Assembly: GCA_905373705.1 (NCBI GenBank)
Contig: CAJPUA010000007.1
Location: 1-13,694, forward strand
Source of the DNA: an uncultured Schwartzia sp.
Lineage (GTDB): Bacteria > Bacillota > Negativicutes > Selenomonadales > Selenomonadaceae
DNA length: 13,694 nt
Direction of reading: 5' to 3'
A program made the position numbers and the translations under genes. Of the stretch, positions 1-5,090 are shown in pieces (position 1 is the first letter of the stretch; each line of letters opens with the position of its first letter). Under the pieces are notes generated by a model that saw only the letters and a list, made by a program, of their open reading frames with translations, was not told the DNA's origin and ran no database searches.

Positions 1-1036
1 GGATCGTATTCCGGCCGTTTATCGTTTTCCGGTACAAGCGTCGGCTTGCCCGGCGGCTTCTCGACGACGTCCCCGAGGAGATCGCCGAATTTCTTCTTTG
101 TGATGGCCTTTTCAAGTGCTGTGATCGTCTGCATTTCAAGGGGTTTATAGATCACATCATCCGAGTACCCGGCTTCGCGCAGGAGCTTAGCGGCAACGGT
201 TTCATCGGTGATTTTCCGATTGCTGCGTCCCTCGACAACCTTGAATCCTGGCCATCGATGGCCGTTCAGTGCTTCTTCAAGGGCGAAGGTTTTAATTTTT
301 TCCGCATAGCGGACGAGCCCATCGACGCGCTCCAGCACAAATGATACTTCGTCATCTGTGAGGAGATCGGCGTCTCGGAACTCGAGTCGCCCGCCTTGAA
401 ATCTCCTTTGCCCTCGTATGCGAGCTCTGCGATCGGCTTGATGCTCTCGCCCCACGCAAGGAGATCGTCTACGGACATAAGCTGCGTTGAGAGCCCCCCG
501 TTTCGGGGCTGAAAGATCGACATGCGGACGTGGTCAAAAGCATAGATGTAGCCATACTGATCGATCGCGCCGAGTGCGTAAAGCTGCATCTGTGTATTGC
601 TTTCGGCGGAGACCGGTACGCCCTTGCCATACTTGAGATCAACGATCTCGAGGACGCCGTTGCCGATGATCACCATGTCGCCGGTGCCGAAGCCATCCTT
701 GACCCAGCGCCCGAAGTTCAGTTTTTCTTCGACCAGCGCGGTGCCGGCTGCGGCCGTGATTTTTTCGATGCAGATATCCACATATTCCTGTACGTAATCG
801 GCCATGTCCGGATTGTAGAGATCGTCTGCTTCAATTTGCGCCCGCTGCTTTTTGGCAGCAGCGTCGGATAACTCGCCCAGCCAATGTTTTATACTAATTT
901 CTGCCAAAGCATGAGCCAGTGTCCCTTCTTTGGCCGTTTCACCGGCCTTGTCCGGAAATTTCCGTTCTAACCGAGCCGAGGGCGGGCAAGAGAGCCAACG
1001 CTTACTGCTGGACGCGCTTAATATTGCGTGAGCCAT
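1..1036 (-). pseudogene. DUF2800 family phage PD-(D/E)XK nuclease-like protein, frameshifted by an internal deletion, runs off the left edge
   Basis: The first frame (1036 down to about 388) gives a typical DUF2800 N-terminus (MAHAILSASSSKRWLSCPPS). The nuclease core is present: GTGDM, then LEIVDLKYGKG (the D/ExK lysine) and the NTQMQLYALG helix. After GKGDFKAGD the frame goes out of register. From about 386 to 1 another frame resumes with typical DUF2800 C-terminal sequence (EFRDADLLTDDEV, later KVVEGRSNRKIT). The piece missing at the junction normally carries the HCRFCKxxxxCRA-type cysteine cluster, so roughly 20-25 residues plus the frame are lost. Family knowledge: DUF2800 proteins resemble Cas4/AddB-type Fe-S nucleases and lie in early replication modules. 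The start follows the upstream gene by one base. Whether the lesion is real or a sequence error cannot be decided from the sequence alone. Confidence 0.8.
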
Positions 1037-1037
1037 A

Positions 1038-1469
1038 TTAGAGTGCCTTCGCCGCTGCGCGGAAGTCTTCTAATTTTTTATCCGGCAACTCGCTGAATTT
1101 CTCGACTCCATACTCTTCAAGCAGCTTTTTGAGACCCGCTGATTTTCCCGCCCGGGCGATCGCTGCAAGCTCCTTACGCAGTTCGTCTCGTAGTGCCGTG
1201 TAATCGGCAGCTTTATCTTCTGCGATTGGCTCTACCGTTTCCGAAGCCGGTTTATCCGTTTCGATAGGTTCTACCGTTTTTTTAGGCGTTGCTTTCGCCT
1301 TAGGCTTCTCCTTTGGCGTAGTCTCTTTAGCGGTCCCGCTTTGGGGTATCTCTTCTGGTTCTTGCGTCGCGTGTGCACTGATCGCTTTCAGCGCTTGGAT
1401 AAGATCGTTGATAGCGCCGCTGTTCATGTTTACCAGATCGCGGTCTGTAATGTTGATAGAAATGTTCAT
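1038..1469 (-). CDS. Phage early protein with Pro/Lys/Thr-rich linker, unknown function
   Basis: 143 residues. A short beta-like N-terminus (MNISINITD) is followed by a low-complexity linker rich in Pro, Lys, Glu and Thr (about residues 37-85). A helical C-terminal domain (about 90-143) includes LKKLLEEYGVEKFSELPDKK. This layout matches small phage proteins found just before DUF2800 genes in Bacillota phages and often auto-labelled 'rrp5-like'. I recognise the layout but know of no established function. The start has a good ribosome binding site (AAGGGGG, 9 bases before ATG). The stop lies one base before the DUF2800 start, so the two are probably translated together. Confidence 0.75.
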   Translation of the reverse strand: MNISINITDRDLVNMNSGAINDLIQALKAISAHATQEPEEIPQSGTAKETTPKEKPKAKATPKKTVEPIETDKPASETVEPIAEDKAADYTALRDELRKELAAIARAGKSAGLKKLLEEYGVEKFSELPDKKLEDFRAAAKAL

Positions 1470-1510
1470 GCTGTAAATCCCCCTTATTTTGTGATATACT
1501 TTGTATAGAG

Positions 1511-1564
1511 TTATTTTTCTTGTGCGCTGAGAGTGGCTGCTACCGCTCTTGGCGCTTTTTTCAT
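1511..1564 (-). CDS. Possible 17-residue peptide at the end of a microprotein chain
   Basis: The reading frame MKKAPRAVAATLSAQEK begins at an ATG sharing an ATGA overlap with the stop of the preceding 30-residue gene. No strong ribosome binding site is visible, so translation would rely on coupling. The same frame can be extended upstream to 1702, but that longer start has no ribosome binding site and overlaps two better-supported small genes. Function unknown. Confidence 0.3.
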   Translation of the reverse strand: MKKAPRAVAATLSAQEK

Positions 1565-1653
1565 TCTAGCGCCCATAGCATGATCATCCCCATAAATGCG
1601 GCGGCAATGGTGATAACAGTCCACCCCAGCTCTGTGAAGTATGGTAGCCTCAT
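1561..1653 (-). CDS. 30-residue single-TM microprotein
   Basis: The product is MRLPYFTELG followed by a hydrophobic stretch (about residues 11-28, TVITIAAAFMGMIMLWAL), predicting one membrane segment. A strong ribosome binding site (AAGGAG, about 9 bases before ATG) lies inside the end of the upstream 49-residue gene. Stop and start overlap as ATGA, a sign of translational coupling. It is too short for most gene finders. No function can be assigned; tiny membrane proteins are common in phage early operons. Confidence 0.6.
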   Translation of the reverse strand: MRLPYFTELGWTVITIAAAFMGMIMLWALE

Positions 1654-1799
1654 TCAGTATCATCTCCTTCCAGTAGCCCATCTCCCCAAAGTACTTCCGC
1701 ATACCCGACGGTAACTATCGCCGCCGGGAGCGTGCTTACATGCCGCCAGTCCGCATCACACGACTTAGCGATCAGCTCTTTCCAGTAGTCATTTGTCAT
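1650..1799 (-). CDS. 49-residue acidic phage early protein, unknown function
   Basis: The frame begins MTNDYWKELIAKSCDADWRH and ends LLEGDDTE. An excellent ribosome binding site (AAAGGAG, 9 bases before ATG) decides the start. It lies between the 60-residue gene upstream and the 30-residue membrane microprotein downstream, overlapping the latter by ATGA. The C-terminus is rich in Gly, Asp and Glu. No family recognised. Confidence 0.6.
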   Translation of the reverse strand: MTNDYWKELIAKSCDADWRHVSTLPAAIVTVGYAEVLWGDGLLEGDDTE

Positions 1800-1823
1800 T
1801 GTTATTCATCTCCTTTCGCATCG

Positions 1824-2006
1824 TCATCCCGTTGCTGTCTTCGATTCCTCTGACTTCTCCATCCGTTTCGCCGCATCCCTTAAAATCTCTACGGCGCGTG
1901 AGAACACTTTAATTCCTTCTGGTGTAATTGGCAGCCGTTCTCCGGGCTTTAATACTCGTCCATCTTTCATAACATGCGTAAACTTCCAATCAATCGTCTT
2001 TGCCAT
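1824..2006 (-). CDS. 60-residue phage early protein, unknown function
   Basis: The preferred start (MAKTIDWKFTHVMKDGR) follows AGGAGGTGAAGTT, a near-consensus ribosome binding site. An in-frame extension to 2024 would begin inside that site and is rejected. The N-terminal half looks like a small beta domain (WKFTHVMKDGRVLKPGERLPIT). The C-terminal half is a charged helix (VFSRAVEILRDAAKRMEKSEES). It is divergent from the membrane-protein gene at 2062, with a perfect inverted repeat between them. Function unknown. Confidence 0.65.
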   Translation of the reverse strand: MAKTIDWKFTHVMKDGRVLKPGERLPITPEGIKVFSRAVEILRDAAKRMEKSEESKTATG

Positions 2007-2013
2007 AACTTCA

Positions 2014-2027
2014 CCTCCTCTCACGCC
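2014..2027 (-). repeat. Leader box copy 1 (GGCGTGAGAGGAGG)
   Basis: This 14-base minus-strand motif includes the ribosome binding site of the 60-residue gene. Near-identical copies lie before the 103-residue gene (2904-2917) and before the candidate 50-residue gene (2544-2557), differing by one to three bases. Confidence 0.6.
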
Positions 2028-2033
2028 GCTATG

Positions 2034-2063
2034 ATATAATCATCTCAAAGGAGATGATTATAT
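2034..2063. promoter_or_regulatory. Perfect 13-bp inverted repeat with -10-like boxes on both strands
   Basis: The arms ATATAATCATCTC (2034-2046) and GAGATGATTATAT (2051-2063) flank the loop AAAG. Each strand therefore carries a consensus TATAAT (2035-2040 on plus, 2062-2057 on minus), placed for divergent transcription of the genes starting at 2062 and 2006. No good -35 box is seen on either side (TTCACC at 2010-2015 with 19-base spacing is the best on plus). The right arm also holds the ribosome binding site and the first bases of the 2062 start codon. It could be an operator for a dimeric repressor or, in longer transcripts, an RNA hairpin hiding the start. Confidence 0.65.
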
Positions 2064-2511
2064 GCTTGCCAACGAACTGTCCAACCTCATAAACTTCATT
2101 ACCACGATTTCAAATGTGCAAAGTGTCTTGTTGCTTGCAACTGCTCTTTTCCTTGCACAAATCATGAATTATGTCCAACAGACCACGGATGAAGCGGTTG
2201 ACAGCCTTCGCGAAAAACATTTTAATAACCAACTCAGCCGAAGAACTGTCTACAACCTTATTTGGATAACTCTGTTCCTTCTCGGCTACTTTCTATGCCC
2301 GTTGATTGAAACAATCTCCAGATTGTTGTTCAGCCTCTTTTTTGCCCTATTCGTCGGGTATCTCGCTGCGTGCCTACTGACGTTCTCCCTCTCCATCTAT
2401 ATGTTGCTCTATGACGTTCTTTCCGTTCTTTCCGTTCTCAAGATAGACAAGGACGATAGTGATATAGAGGCCCAACGTGACGAAGTGGAAAACGAGAAGC
2501 CCCGCGATTAA
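2062..2511 (+). CDS. 149-residue membrane protein, likely phage cargo gene
   Basis: Three hydrophobic segments are visible: about residues 18-36, 63-83 and 88-118, the last long enough for a kinked helix. A charged loop (about 37-62) and an acidic, hydrophilic tail (from about 127) follow the pattern of an inner-membrane protein. The ribosome binding site is AAAGGAG, 8 bases before ATG. It is transcribed against the surrounding leftward operon, has a candidate promoter in the inverted repeat just before it and a strong terminator just after it. That self-contained arrangement is typical of cargo ('moron') genes, some of which alter host envelope or superinfection properties. No family is recognised and the role is unknown. 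Confidence 0.75.
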   Translation: MLANELSNLINFITTISNVQSVLLLATALFLAQIMNYVQQTTDEAVDSLREKHFNNQLSRRTVYNLIWITLFLLGYFLCPLIETISRLLFSLFFALFVGYLAACLLTFSLSIYMLLYDVLSVLSVLKIDKDDSDIEAQRDEVENEKPRD

Positions 2512-2526
2512 GTCCAAAATATTCAT
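2374..2526 (-). CDS. Candidate 50-residue single-TM protein, antisense to the 3' end of the membrane gene
   Basis: The frame reads MNILDLIAGLLVFHFVTLGL, continues hydrophobic to about residue 29, then has a polar tail beginning NGKNGKN. The ribosome binding site GAGGCG lies 3 bases before ATG. A copy of the leader box that precedes other genes of this operon lies 18-31 bases upstream. It runs in the direction of the leftward operon and overlaps the last 138 bases of the plus-strand membrane gene. Short hydrophobic frames also arise by chance opposite membrane-protein genes, so this remains tentative. Confidence 0.4.
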   Translation of the reverse strand: MNILDLIAGLLVFHFVTLGLYITIVLVYLENGKNGKNVIEQHIDGEGERQ

Positions 2527-2543
2527 AAACGCCTCGCGCTTCT

Positions 2544-2557
2544 CATCCTCTCATGCC
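2544..2557 (-). repeat. Leader box copy 2 (GGCATGAGAGGATG)
   Basis: Minus-strand motif matching the boxes at 2014-2027 and 2904-2917, with two mismatches to the nearer version. It lies upstream of the candidate gene at 2374-2526 and partly overlaps the left arm of the plus-strand terminator. Confidence 0.5.
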
Positions 2558-2580
2558 CCCGCATCCCGGGGGCGTTTTGC
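2555..2580 (+). terminator. Rho-independent terminator after the membrane-protein gene
   Basis: GCCCCCG (2555-2561) pairs with CGGGGGC (2567-2573) across a 5-base loop, followed by GTTTTGCCTTTT. The T-rich side lies only on the plus strand, so it ends the transcript of the gene stopping at 2511. Confidence 0.8.
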
Positions 2581-2583
2581 CTT

Positions 2584-2895
2584 TTACAGATGGCGGTTGT
2601 ACTTAAATCGTGAGTTATTGCCTGTGCTGTGGATAGGCGTTGTCCCGATTAGACCGCCATCGCGGTCATGATGCTGCGTGTACGCCTCGCCGCCGATGAC
2701 GCGAAGCAGCTTCTTCGCGAATAAGATACTGCACTCGATCGGCTCGCCCGCTTCAATCTTGTTCTTGAGGTTGCGGTAGTGTACCCTGTCCTCAAGATCA
2801 TCCATGTCCGGCGTCCATTCCTTCGCCTTGAGATATACGTCGATGCAGTCCGTCGGGCTTACCCCTGCCGGGAACATGTAGTAAATGACTCGCAT
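2584..2895 (-). CDS. 103-residue phage early protein, unknown function
   Basis: The product begins MRVIYYMFPAGVSPTDCIDV. It contains a charged middle (KAKEWTPDMDDLEDRVHYRNLKNKIEAG) and a basic, Asn-rich C-terminus. No TM segment or known motif is visible. The ribosome binding site is AAAAGGAA directly before ATG, inside the repeated leader region. It is the second gene of the leftward early operon, after the Cro-like regulator, a position usually taken by small regulators or host-takeover factors. Function unknown. Confidence 0.65.
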   Translation of the reverse strand: MRVIYYMFPAGVSPTDCIDVYLKAKEWTPDMDDLEDRVHYRNLKNKIEAGEPIECSILFAKKLLRVIGGEAYTQHHDRDGGLIGTTPIHSTGNNSRFKYNRHL

Positions 2896-2903
2896 TTCCT
2901 TTT

Positions 2904-2917
2904 CCCCCTCTCACGCC
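2904..2917 (-). repeat. Leader box copy 3 (GGCGTGAGAGGGGG)
   Basis: Differs from the copy at 2014-2027 by one base and lies just upstream of the 103-residue gene, again overlapping the Shine-Dalgarno region. Confidence 0.6.
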
Positions 2918-2964
2918 ACCGGATCGCATATTGGTTGCCCCCTTTGGTTTATAACTTTTGTCAC

Positions 2965-3180
2965 TTAACAAGTAACATCATCGGCAAAAAAAATATCCAT
3001 GCAATCCTCGCGCGGAATCCGTAACACATCAATCATCATCTCAATTTCGTCAGAATCAAATACCCGCTTATCCATCTTATTGTAAAACGTCTTTGGCGTA
3101 ACCCCTATCTTTTCGGCCATTTTCGCTTGGCTAAAACCGCGCTCTGCGAAAAGCCCTCTCAGCTTATTCGTATTGATCAT
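2965..3180 (-). CDS. Cro-like XRE-family regulator (DUF739-like)
   Basis: The preferred start gives 71 residues (MINTNKLRGLFAERGFSQAK). The GTG at 3189 is rejected because it abuts the AAAGGGGGG ribosome binding site, while ATG 3180 is well spaced from it. A helix-turn-helix spans about residues 12-35 (FSQAKMAEKIGVTPKTFYNKM). The rest (FDSDEIEMMIDVLRIPREDCMDIFF) matches the DUF739-type Cro/CI-like small phage regulators. It is divergent from the CI-like repressor with operator-like dyads between them, so it probably competes with the repressor to favour lytic growth. It is the first gene of the leftward early operon. Confidence 0.85.
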   Translation of the reverse strand: MINTNKLRGLFAERGFSQAKMAEKIGVTPKTFYNKMDKRVFDSDEIEMMIDVLRIPREDCMDIFFADDVTC

Positions 3181-3208
3181 AGTGCTCACCCCCCTTTTGT
3201 TACTTTCT

Positions 3209-3228
3209 ACGTGACAATCATATCACGT
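3209..3228. promoter_or_regulatory. Operator palindrome ACGTGA-N8-TCACGT
   Basis: Perfect 6-base arms ACGTGA and TCACGT are separated by 8 bases and cover the -10 box of the leftward promoter. A second, near-perfect dyad shares its left half: TTGTTAC (3197-3203) with GTGACAA (3211-3217). This is where the CI-like repressor or Cro would be expected to bind. Confidence 0.65.
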
Positions 3229-3246
3229 TCGTTTGTCCCGCGTCAA
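3217..3246 (-). promoter_or_regulatory. Leftward early promoter (for the Cro-like gene)
   Basis: On the minus strand TTGACG (3246-3241) and TATGAT (3222-3217) are separated by 18 bases. The -10 box lies within the operator palindrome, so repressor binding would block it. A 14-base A/T palindrome (3257-3270) sits just upstream and could act as an UP-like element. Confidence 0.75.
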
Positions 3247-3276
3247 GTAAAATTTTATAAAAATTTTTATTTATTG

Positions 3277-3304
3277 TTGCATACCATGTGATTTCTGATA
3301 TAAT
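3277..3304 (+). promoter_or_regulatory. Rightward promoter of the CI-like repressor
   Basis: TTGCAT (3277-3282), a 16-base spacer and a perfect TATAAT (3299-3304) precede the repressor start at 3327. The predicted transcript starts near 3311, leaving a very short leader that contains the ribosome binding site AAAAGGAAG. Confidence 0.75.
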
Positions 3305-3326
3305 GCTTATAAAAGGAAGTGACGAC

Positions 3327-3950
3327 ATGCTGAAAGATAACTTAAAACGAGCCCGTCTTTTGGCCGATATGACATTGGACGACGTCGCGCAAAAGGTAGG
3401 GGTCAGCCGCCAAACAATCCAACGTTATGAGTCCGGTGTAATTCAAAACATTCCATCGGACAACATCGAAAAAATTGCAAAAGCGCTAAACGTGTCCCCG
3501 GGAATGCTTATGGGATGGGAAGAAAAAACAGTAGCCGGCACTTTCCCTCTTAATGACGTGAACCGTGTTCCTATCATCGGAACGGTACGCTGCGGCCCTG
3601 GAGGATTTGCTTACGAACATATAGATGGTTACATGATGATTGACGATTCCTACACTCCTTCCGAAATGCGAGGATTTCGCGCCGAAGGAGATAGTATGAT
3701 AGGCGACGGGATTTACGACGGCGACTTATGCTTGATACGGCTTCAACCCGAAGTGGGCGCGGGAGAAATAGCTGTTGTTGTCATTGATGGGGAAGAAGGA
3801 TGTTTGAAACACGTCACCATTGACAAAAAGCACGGAGTAGTCGTCCTTTCTTCCAGTAATCCAGCATATCCTCAGCGAGTGTTTACCGGCCCAGCCGCGA
3901 ACGACGTTCGCATCGTTGGAAAGCTCATCGAAGTACGTCATAGGTTTTGA
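3327..3950 (+). CDS. CI-like prophage repressor, XRE helix-turn-helix plus S24 LexA-like autoprotease
   Basis: 207 residues from the ATG after AAGGAAGTG; the in-frame start at 3288 overlaps the promoter and is rejected. Residues 4-60 form an XRE helix-turn-helix (LDDVAQKVGVSRQTIQRYES). The C-terminal half is a peptidase S24 domain. Its probable self-cleavage site is Cys89-Gly90 (TVRCGPGG), the nucleophile is Ser123 in AEGDSMIGDG and the general base is Lys161 in GCLKHV. All catalytic parts are present, so it should hold lysogeny and be inactivated by RecA-stimulated cleavage after DNA damage. It is divergent from the Cro-like gene. Confidence 0.92.
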   Translation: MLKDNLKRARLLADMTLDDVAQKVGVSRQTIQRYESGVIQNIPSDNIEKIAKALNVSPGMLMGWEEKTVAGTFPLNDVNRVPIIGTVRCGPGGFAYEHIDGYMMIDDSYTPSEMRGFRAEGDSMIGDGIYDGDLCLIRLQPEVGAGEIAVVVIDGEEGCLKHVTIDKKHGVVVLSSSNPAYPQRVFTGPAANDVRIVGKLIEVRHRF

Positions 3951-3989
3951 AACGGGATCATCTGATTTATAAGAAAAGGAGTGGTTTTC

Positions 3990-4088
3990 ATGGATTTCAT
4001 CGATCAACTTAAACAATTTTCTAACCGGATTGCCAAAATGAAAGACAGCATTCAGACGGAAGAAGCAACCAACTGTATTATAAATTGA
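3990..4088 (+). pseudogene. 5' remnant (32 codons) of an HsdR-like phage restriction-endonuclease family gene
   Basis: The fragment reads MDFIDQLKQFSNRIAKMKDS followed by IQTEEATN, then stops four codons later. This matches, as I recall the family, the N-terminus of 'type I restriction endonuclease' (HsdR N-terminal-like) proteins of about 350 residues that often lie right after the repressor in Bacillota prophages. In those, EEAT is followed by an uninterrupted nuclease domain (MPFIQ-LGYDVF...). Here all downstream sequence is missing and replaced by the NYN-gene control region. It keeps a strong ribosome binding site (AAAAGGAG), so a short peptide may still be made. The TGA stop overlaps the -35 box of the next promoter. 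Confidence 0.65.
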
Positions 4089-4113
4089 CATTCTCATATA
4101 AAAGATGTATACT
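4085..4113 (+). promoter_or_regulatory. Near-consensus promoter of the NYN-domain gene
   Basis: A perfect TTGACA (4085-4090), a 17-base spacer and TATACT (4108-4113) form one of the best sigma-70-type promoters in the window. Expected transcript start is near 4120, giving a leader of about 97 bases. The -35 box overlaps the stop codon of the truncated upstream gene. Confidence 0.8.
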
Positions 4114-4153
4114 ACCAAGTACAAAAGGTTTGCTAAACAGGCTCTTGGTAGTA
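4110..4153. promoter_or_regulatory. Nested dyads over the NYN promoter start region
   Basis: TACTACCAAG (4110-4119) and CTTGGTAGTA (4144-4153) form a perfect 10-base inverted repeat. A second, smaller dyad, GTTTGCTAAAC (4128-4138), is nearly centred inside it. The outer left arm overlaps the -10 box, so a bound protein would block initiation. Confidence 0.6.
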
Positions 4154-4208
4154 CGCTCTTCTATGATACAGGAGAAGCAGAATCCACGAGCCTCTTTTAT
4201 TTTTAGGA
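4139..4208 (+). promoter_or_regulatory. Possible attenuator-like structure in the NYN leader
   Basis: AGGCTC (4139-4144) can pair with GAGCCT (4188-4193), enclosing a smaller CTTCT/AGAAG hairpin (4158-4162 with 4173-4177), followed by CTTTTATTTTT. The shape resembles a terminator ahead of the coding region, but the long enclosed loop and interrupted T-run make it weak. Confidence 0.35.
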
Positions 4209-4216
4209 GTGATGAT

Positions 4217-4915
4217 ATGGTAATCAGAACGGCTATTCTTGTTGATGGTGGATTTTATAGAAAACGGGCTCGGCATCAATGGGGAATTAAGACCTCGGAG
4301 GAGCGCGCAAAGGAATTAACGGCTTACTGTATAGCTCACATAAAGAAGCAAGACGGACATAGTCCTCGGCATTTATATCGAATCCTTTATTATGACTGTT
4401 TGCCGAGCAGACGTAGCGTTTATCATCCGCTGACGAAACAGAATATTGATCTGGAAAAATCGGAAACCAGTACATGGACGCAAGCGTTTATGGACGAGTT
4501 AAAACGCAGACGAAAATACGCGCTTAGACTCGGGACACTTGCCGAAAAACTAAACTATAATCTAAACCCATTGGTAACCCGTGATTTGCTGAACGGCAAA
4601 CGAGTCTTGGACAGCCTGACAATGGACGATTTCGAGCTTTACGTGCAGCAAAAGGGCGTAGACATGAAAATCGGTGTTGATATCGCTTCTCTCTCATATA
4701 AGCATCAGGTTGATCAGATTATTCTCATCGCTGGGGACAGCGATTTTGTTCCCGCCGCGAAACTCGCAAGACGTGAAGGGATTGACTTCATTCTGGACCC
4801 TATGGGCGCAGATATTAAGGCTGACCTTTTCGAGCATATCGATGGATTAGAAACGCCATGGAAGCATAACTCGTTAATGAATACAAACCCCGAGGAGTGT
4901 CAAGAAACCTTATAA
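4217..4915 (+). CDS. NYN-domain (PIN-like, LabA/DUF88) putative ribonuclease, prophage cargo gene
   Basis: 232 residues from the ATG after AGGAGTGATGAT; the in-frame extension to 4085 begins in the promoter and is rejected. The N-terminal strand AILVDGGFYRKR carries Asp10. Later come DMKIGVDIASL (Asp149, Asp155) and LIAGDSDFVPAAKLAR (Asp174, Asp176). Together these form the acidic metal-binding set of NYN/PIN-like nucleases. An insert of about 85 residues between the first strand and the rest is rich in Lys and Arg and may be an RNA-binding or regulatory part. It lies between repressor and integrase, a usual place for lysogenic conversion or anti-phage genes, under its own strong promoter. 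RNA cleavage and a defence or toxin role are inference from family and position. Confidence 0.88.
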   Translation: MVIRTAILVDGGFYRKRARHQWGIKTSEERAKELTAYCIAHIKKQDGHSPRHLYRILYYDCLPSRRSVYHPLTKQNIDLEKSETSTWTQAFMDELKRRRKYALRLGTLAEKLNYNLNPLVTRDLLNGKRVLDSLTMDDFELYVQQKGVDMKIGVDIASLSYKHQVDQIILIAGDSDFVPAAKLARREGIDFILDPMGADIKADLFEHIDGLETPWKHNSLMNTNPEECQETL

Positions 4916-5008
4916 ATCTGTAGATTCATAAATTGGGCTTGATGCGTGGATGAGGTTAAAAATCAACGAAAAATAATCCTAATCAACGGCTATAAAGCTC
5001 CATAACAT

Positions 5009-5045
5009 AAAAAACCGCCCACCGTGCGCTAACACGATGAGCGGT
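5009..5045 (-). terminator. Rho-independent terminator reading leftward
   Basis: On the minus strand ACCGCTCATCGTG pairs with CACGGTGGGCGGT across a 6-base loop, followed by six T. No leftward protein gene lies upstream of it, which is why a small RNA is proposed. Confidence 0.75.
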
Positions 5046-5090
5046 CGCACGCATCCCCGTAGGGATATACGCACTCTCAAGCAAAGTATA
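5009..5090 (-). ncRNA. Candidate small structured RNA, about 70 nt, before the integrase gene
   Basis: On the minus strand an extended -10 box (TGATATACT, 5093-5085) predicts a start near 5078. Hairpin 1 (5073-5046) has a C(UACG)G tetraloop closing AUCCC/GGGAU, with further pairs including several G-U. Hairpin 2 (5045-5014) has 13 continuous pairs including two U-G and ends in T6. The G-U pairs become A-C mismatches on the plus strand, so the fold is selected, if at all, on the minus strand. The -35 box is weak. The RNA would be antisense to the integrase leader region and convergent with the NYN gene. Confidence 0.5.

Noticed and set aside
1511..1702. 63-codon minus-strand frame covering the microprotein region
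   Set aside because: Its start has no ribosome binding site, and it overlaps two smaller frames that each have strong sites and ATGA coupling; only its last 17 codons are kept as a possible peptide.
2798..2929. 43-codon minus-strand frame with an AAAGGGGG site upstream
   Set aside because: It overlaps most of the start of the better protein-like 103-residue frame, is rich in Gly and Arg, and looks like a by-product of the G-rich leader.
3726..4124. 132-codon minus-strand frame
   Set aside because: It is antisense to the catalytic half of the S24 repressor and the promoter region and has no recognisable protein features.
4085..4216. N-terminal extension of the NYN protein
   Set aside because: It begins in the -35 box of the promoter and has no ribosome binding site; ATG 4217 follows a good AGGAG.
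4915..4926. AATCTGTAGATT palindrome after the NYN stop
   Set aside because: It is short, has no T-run, and is likely by chance in AT-rich DNA.
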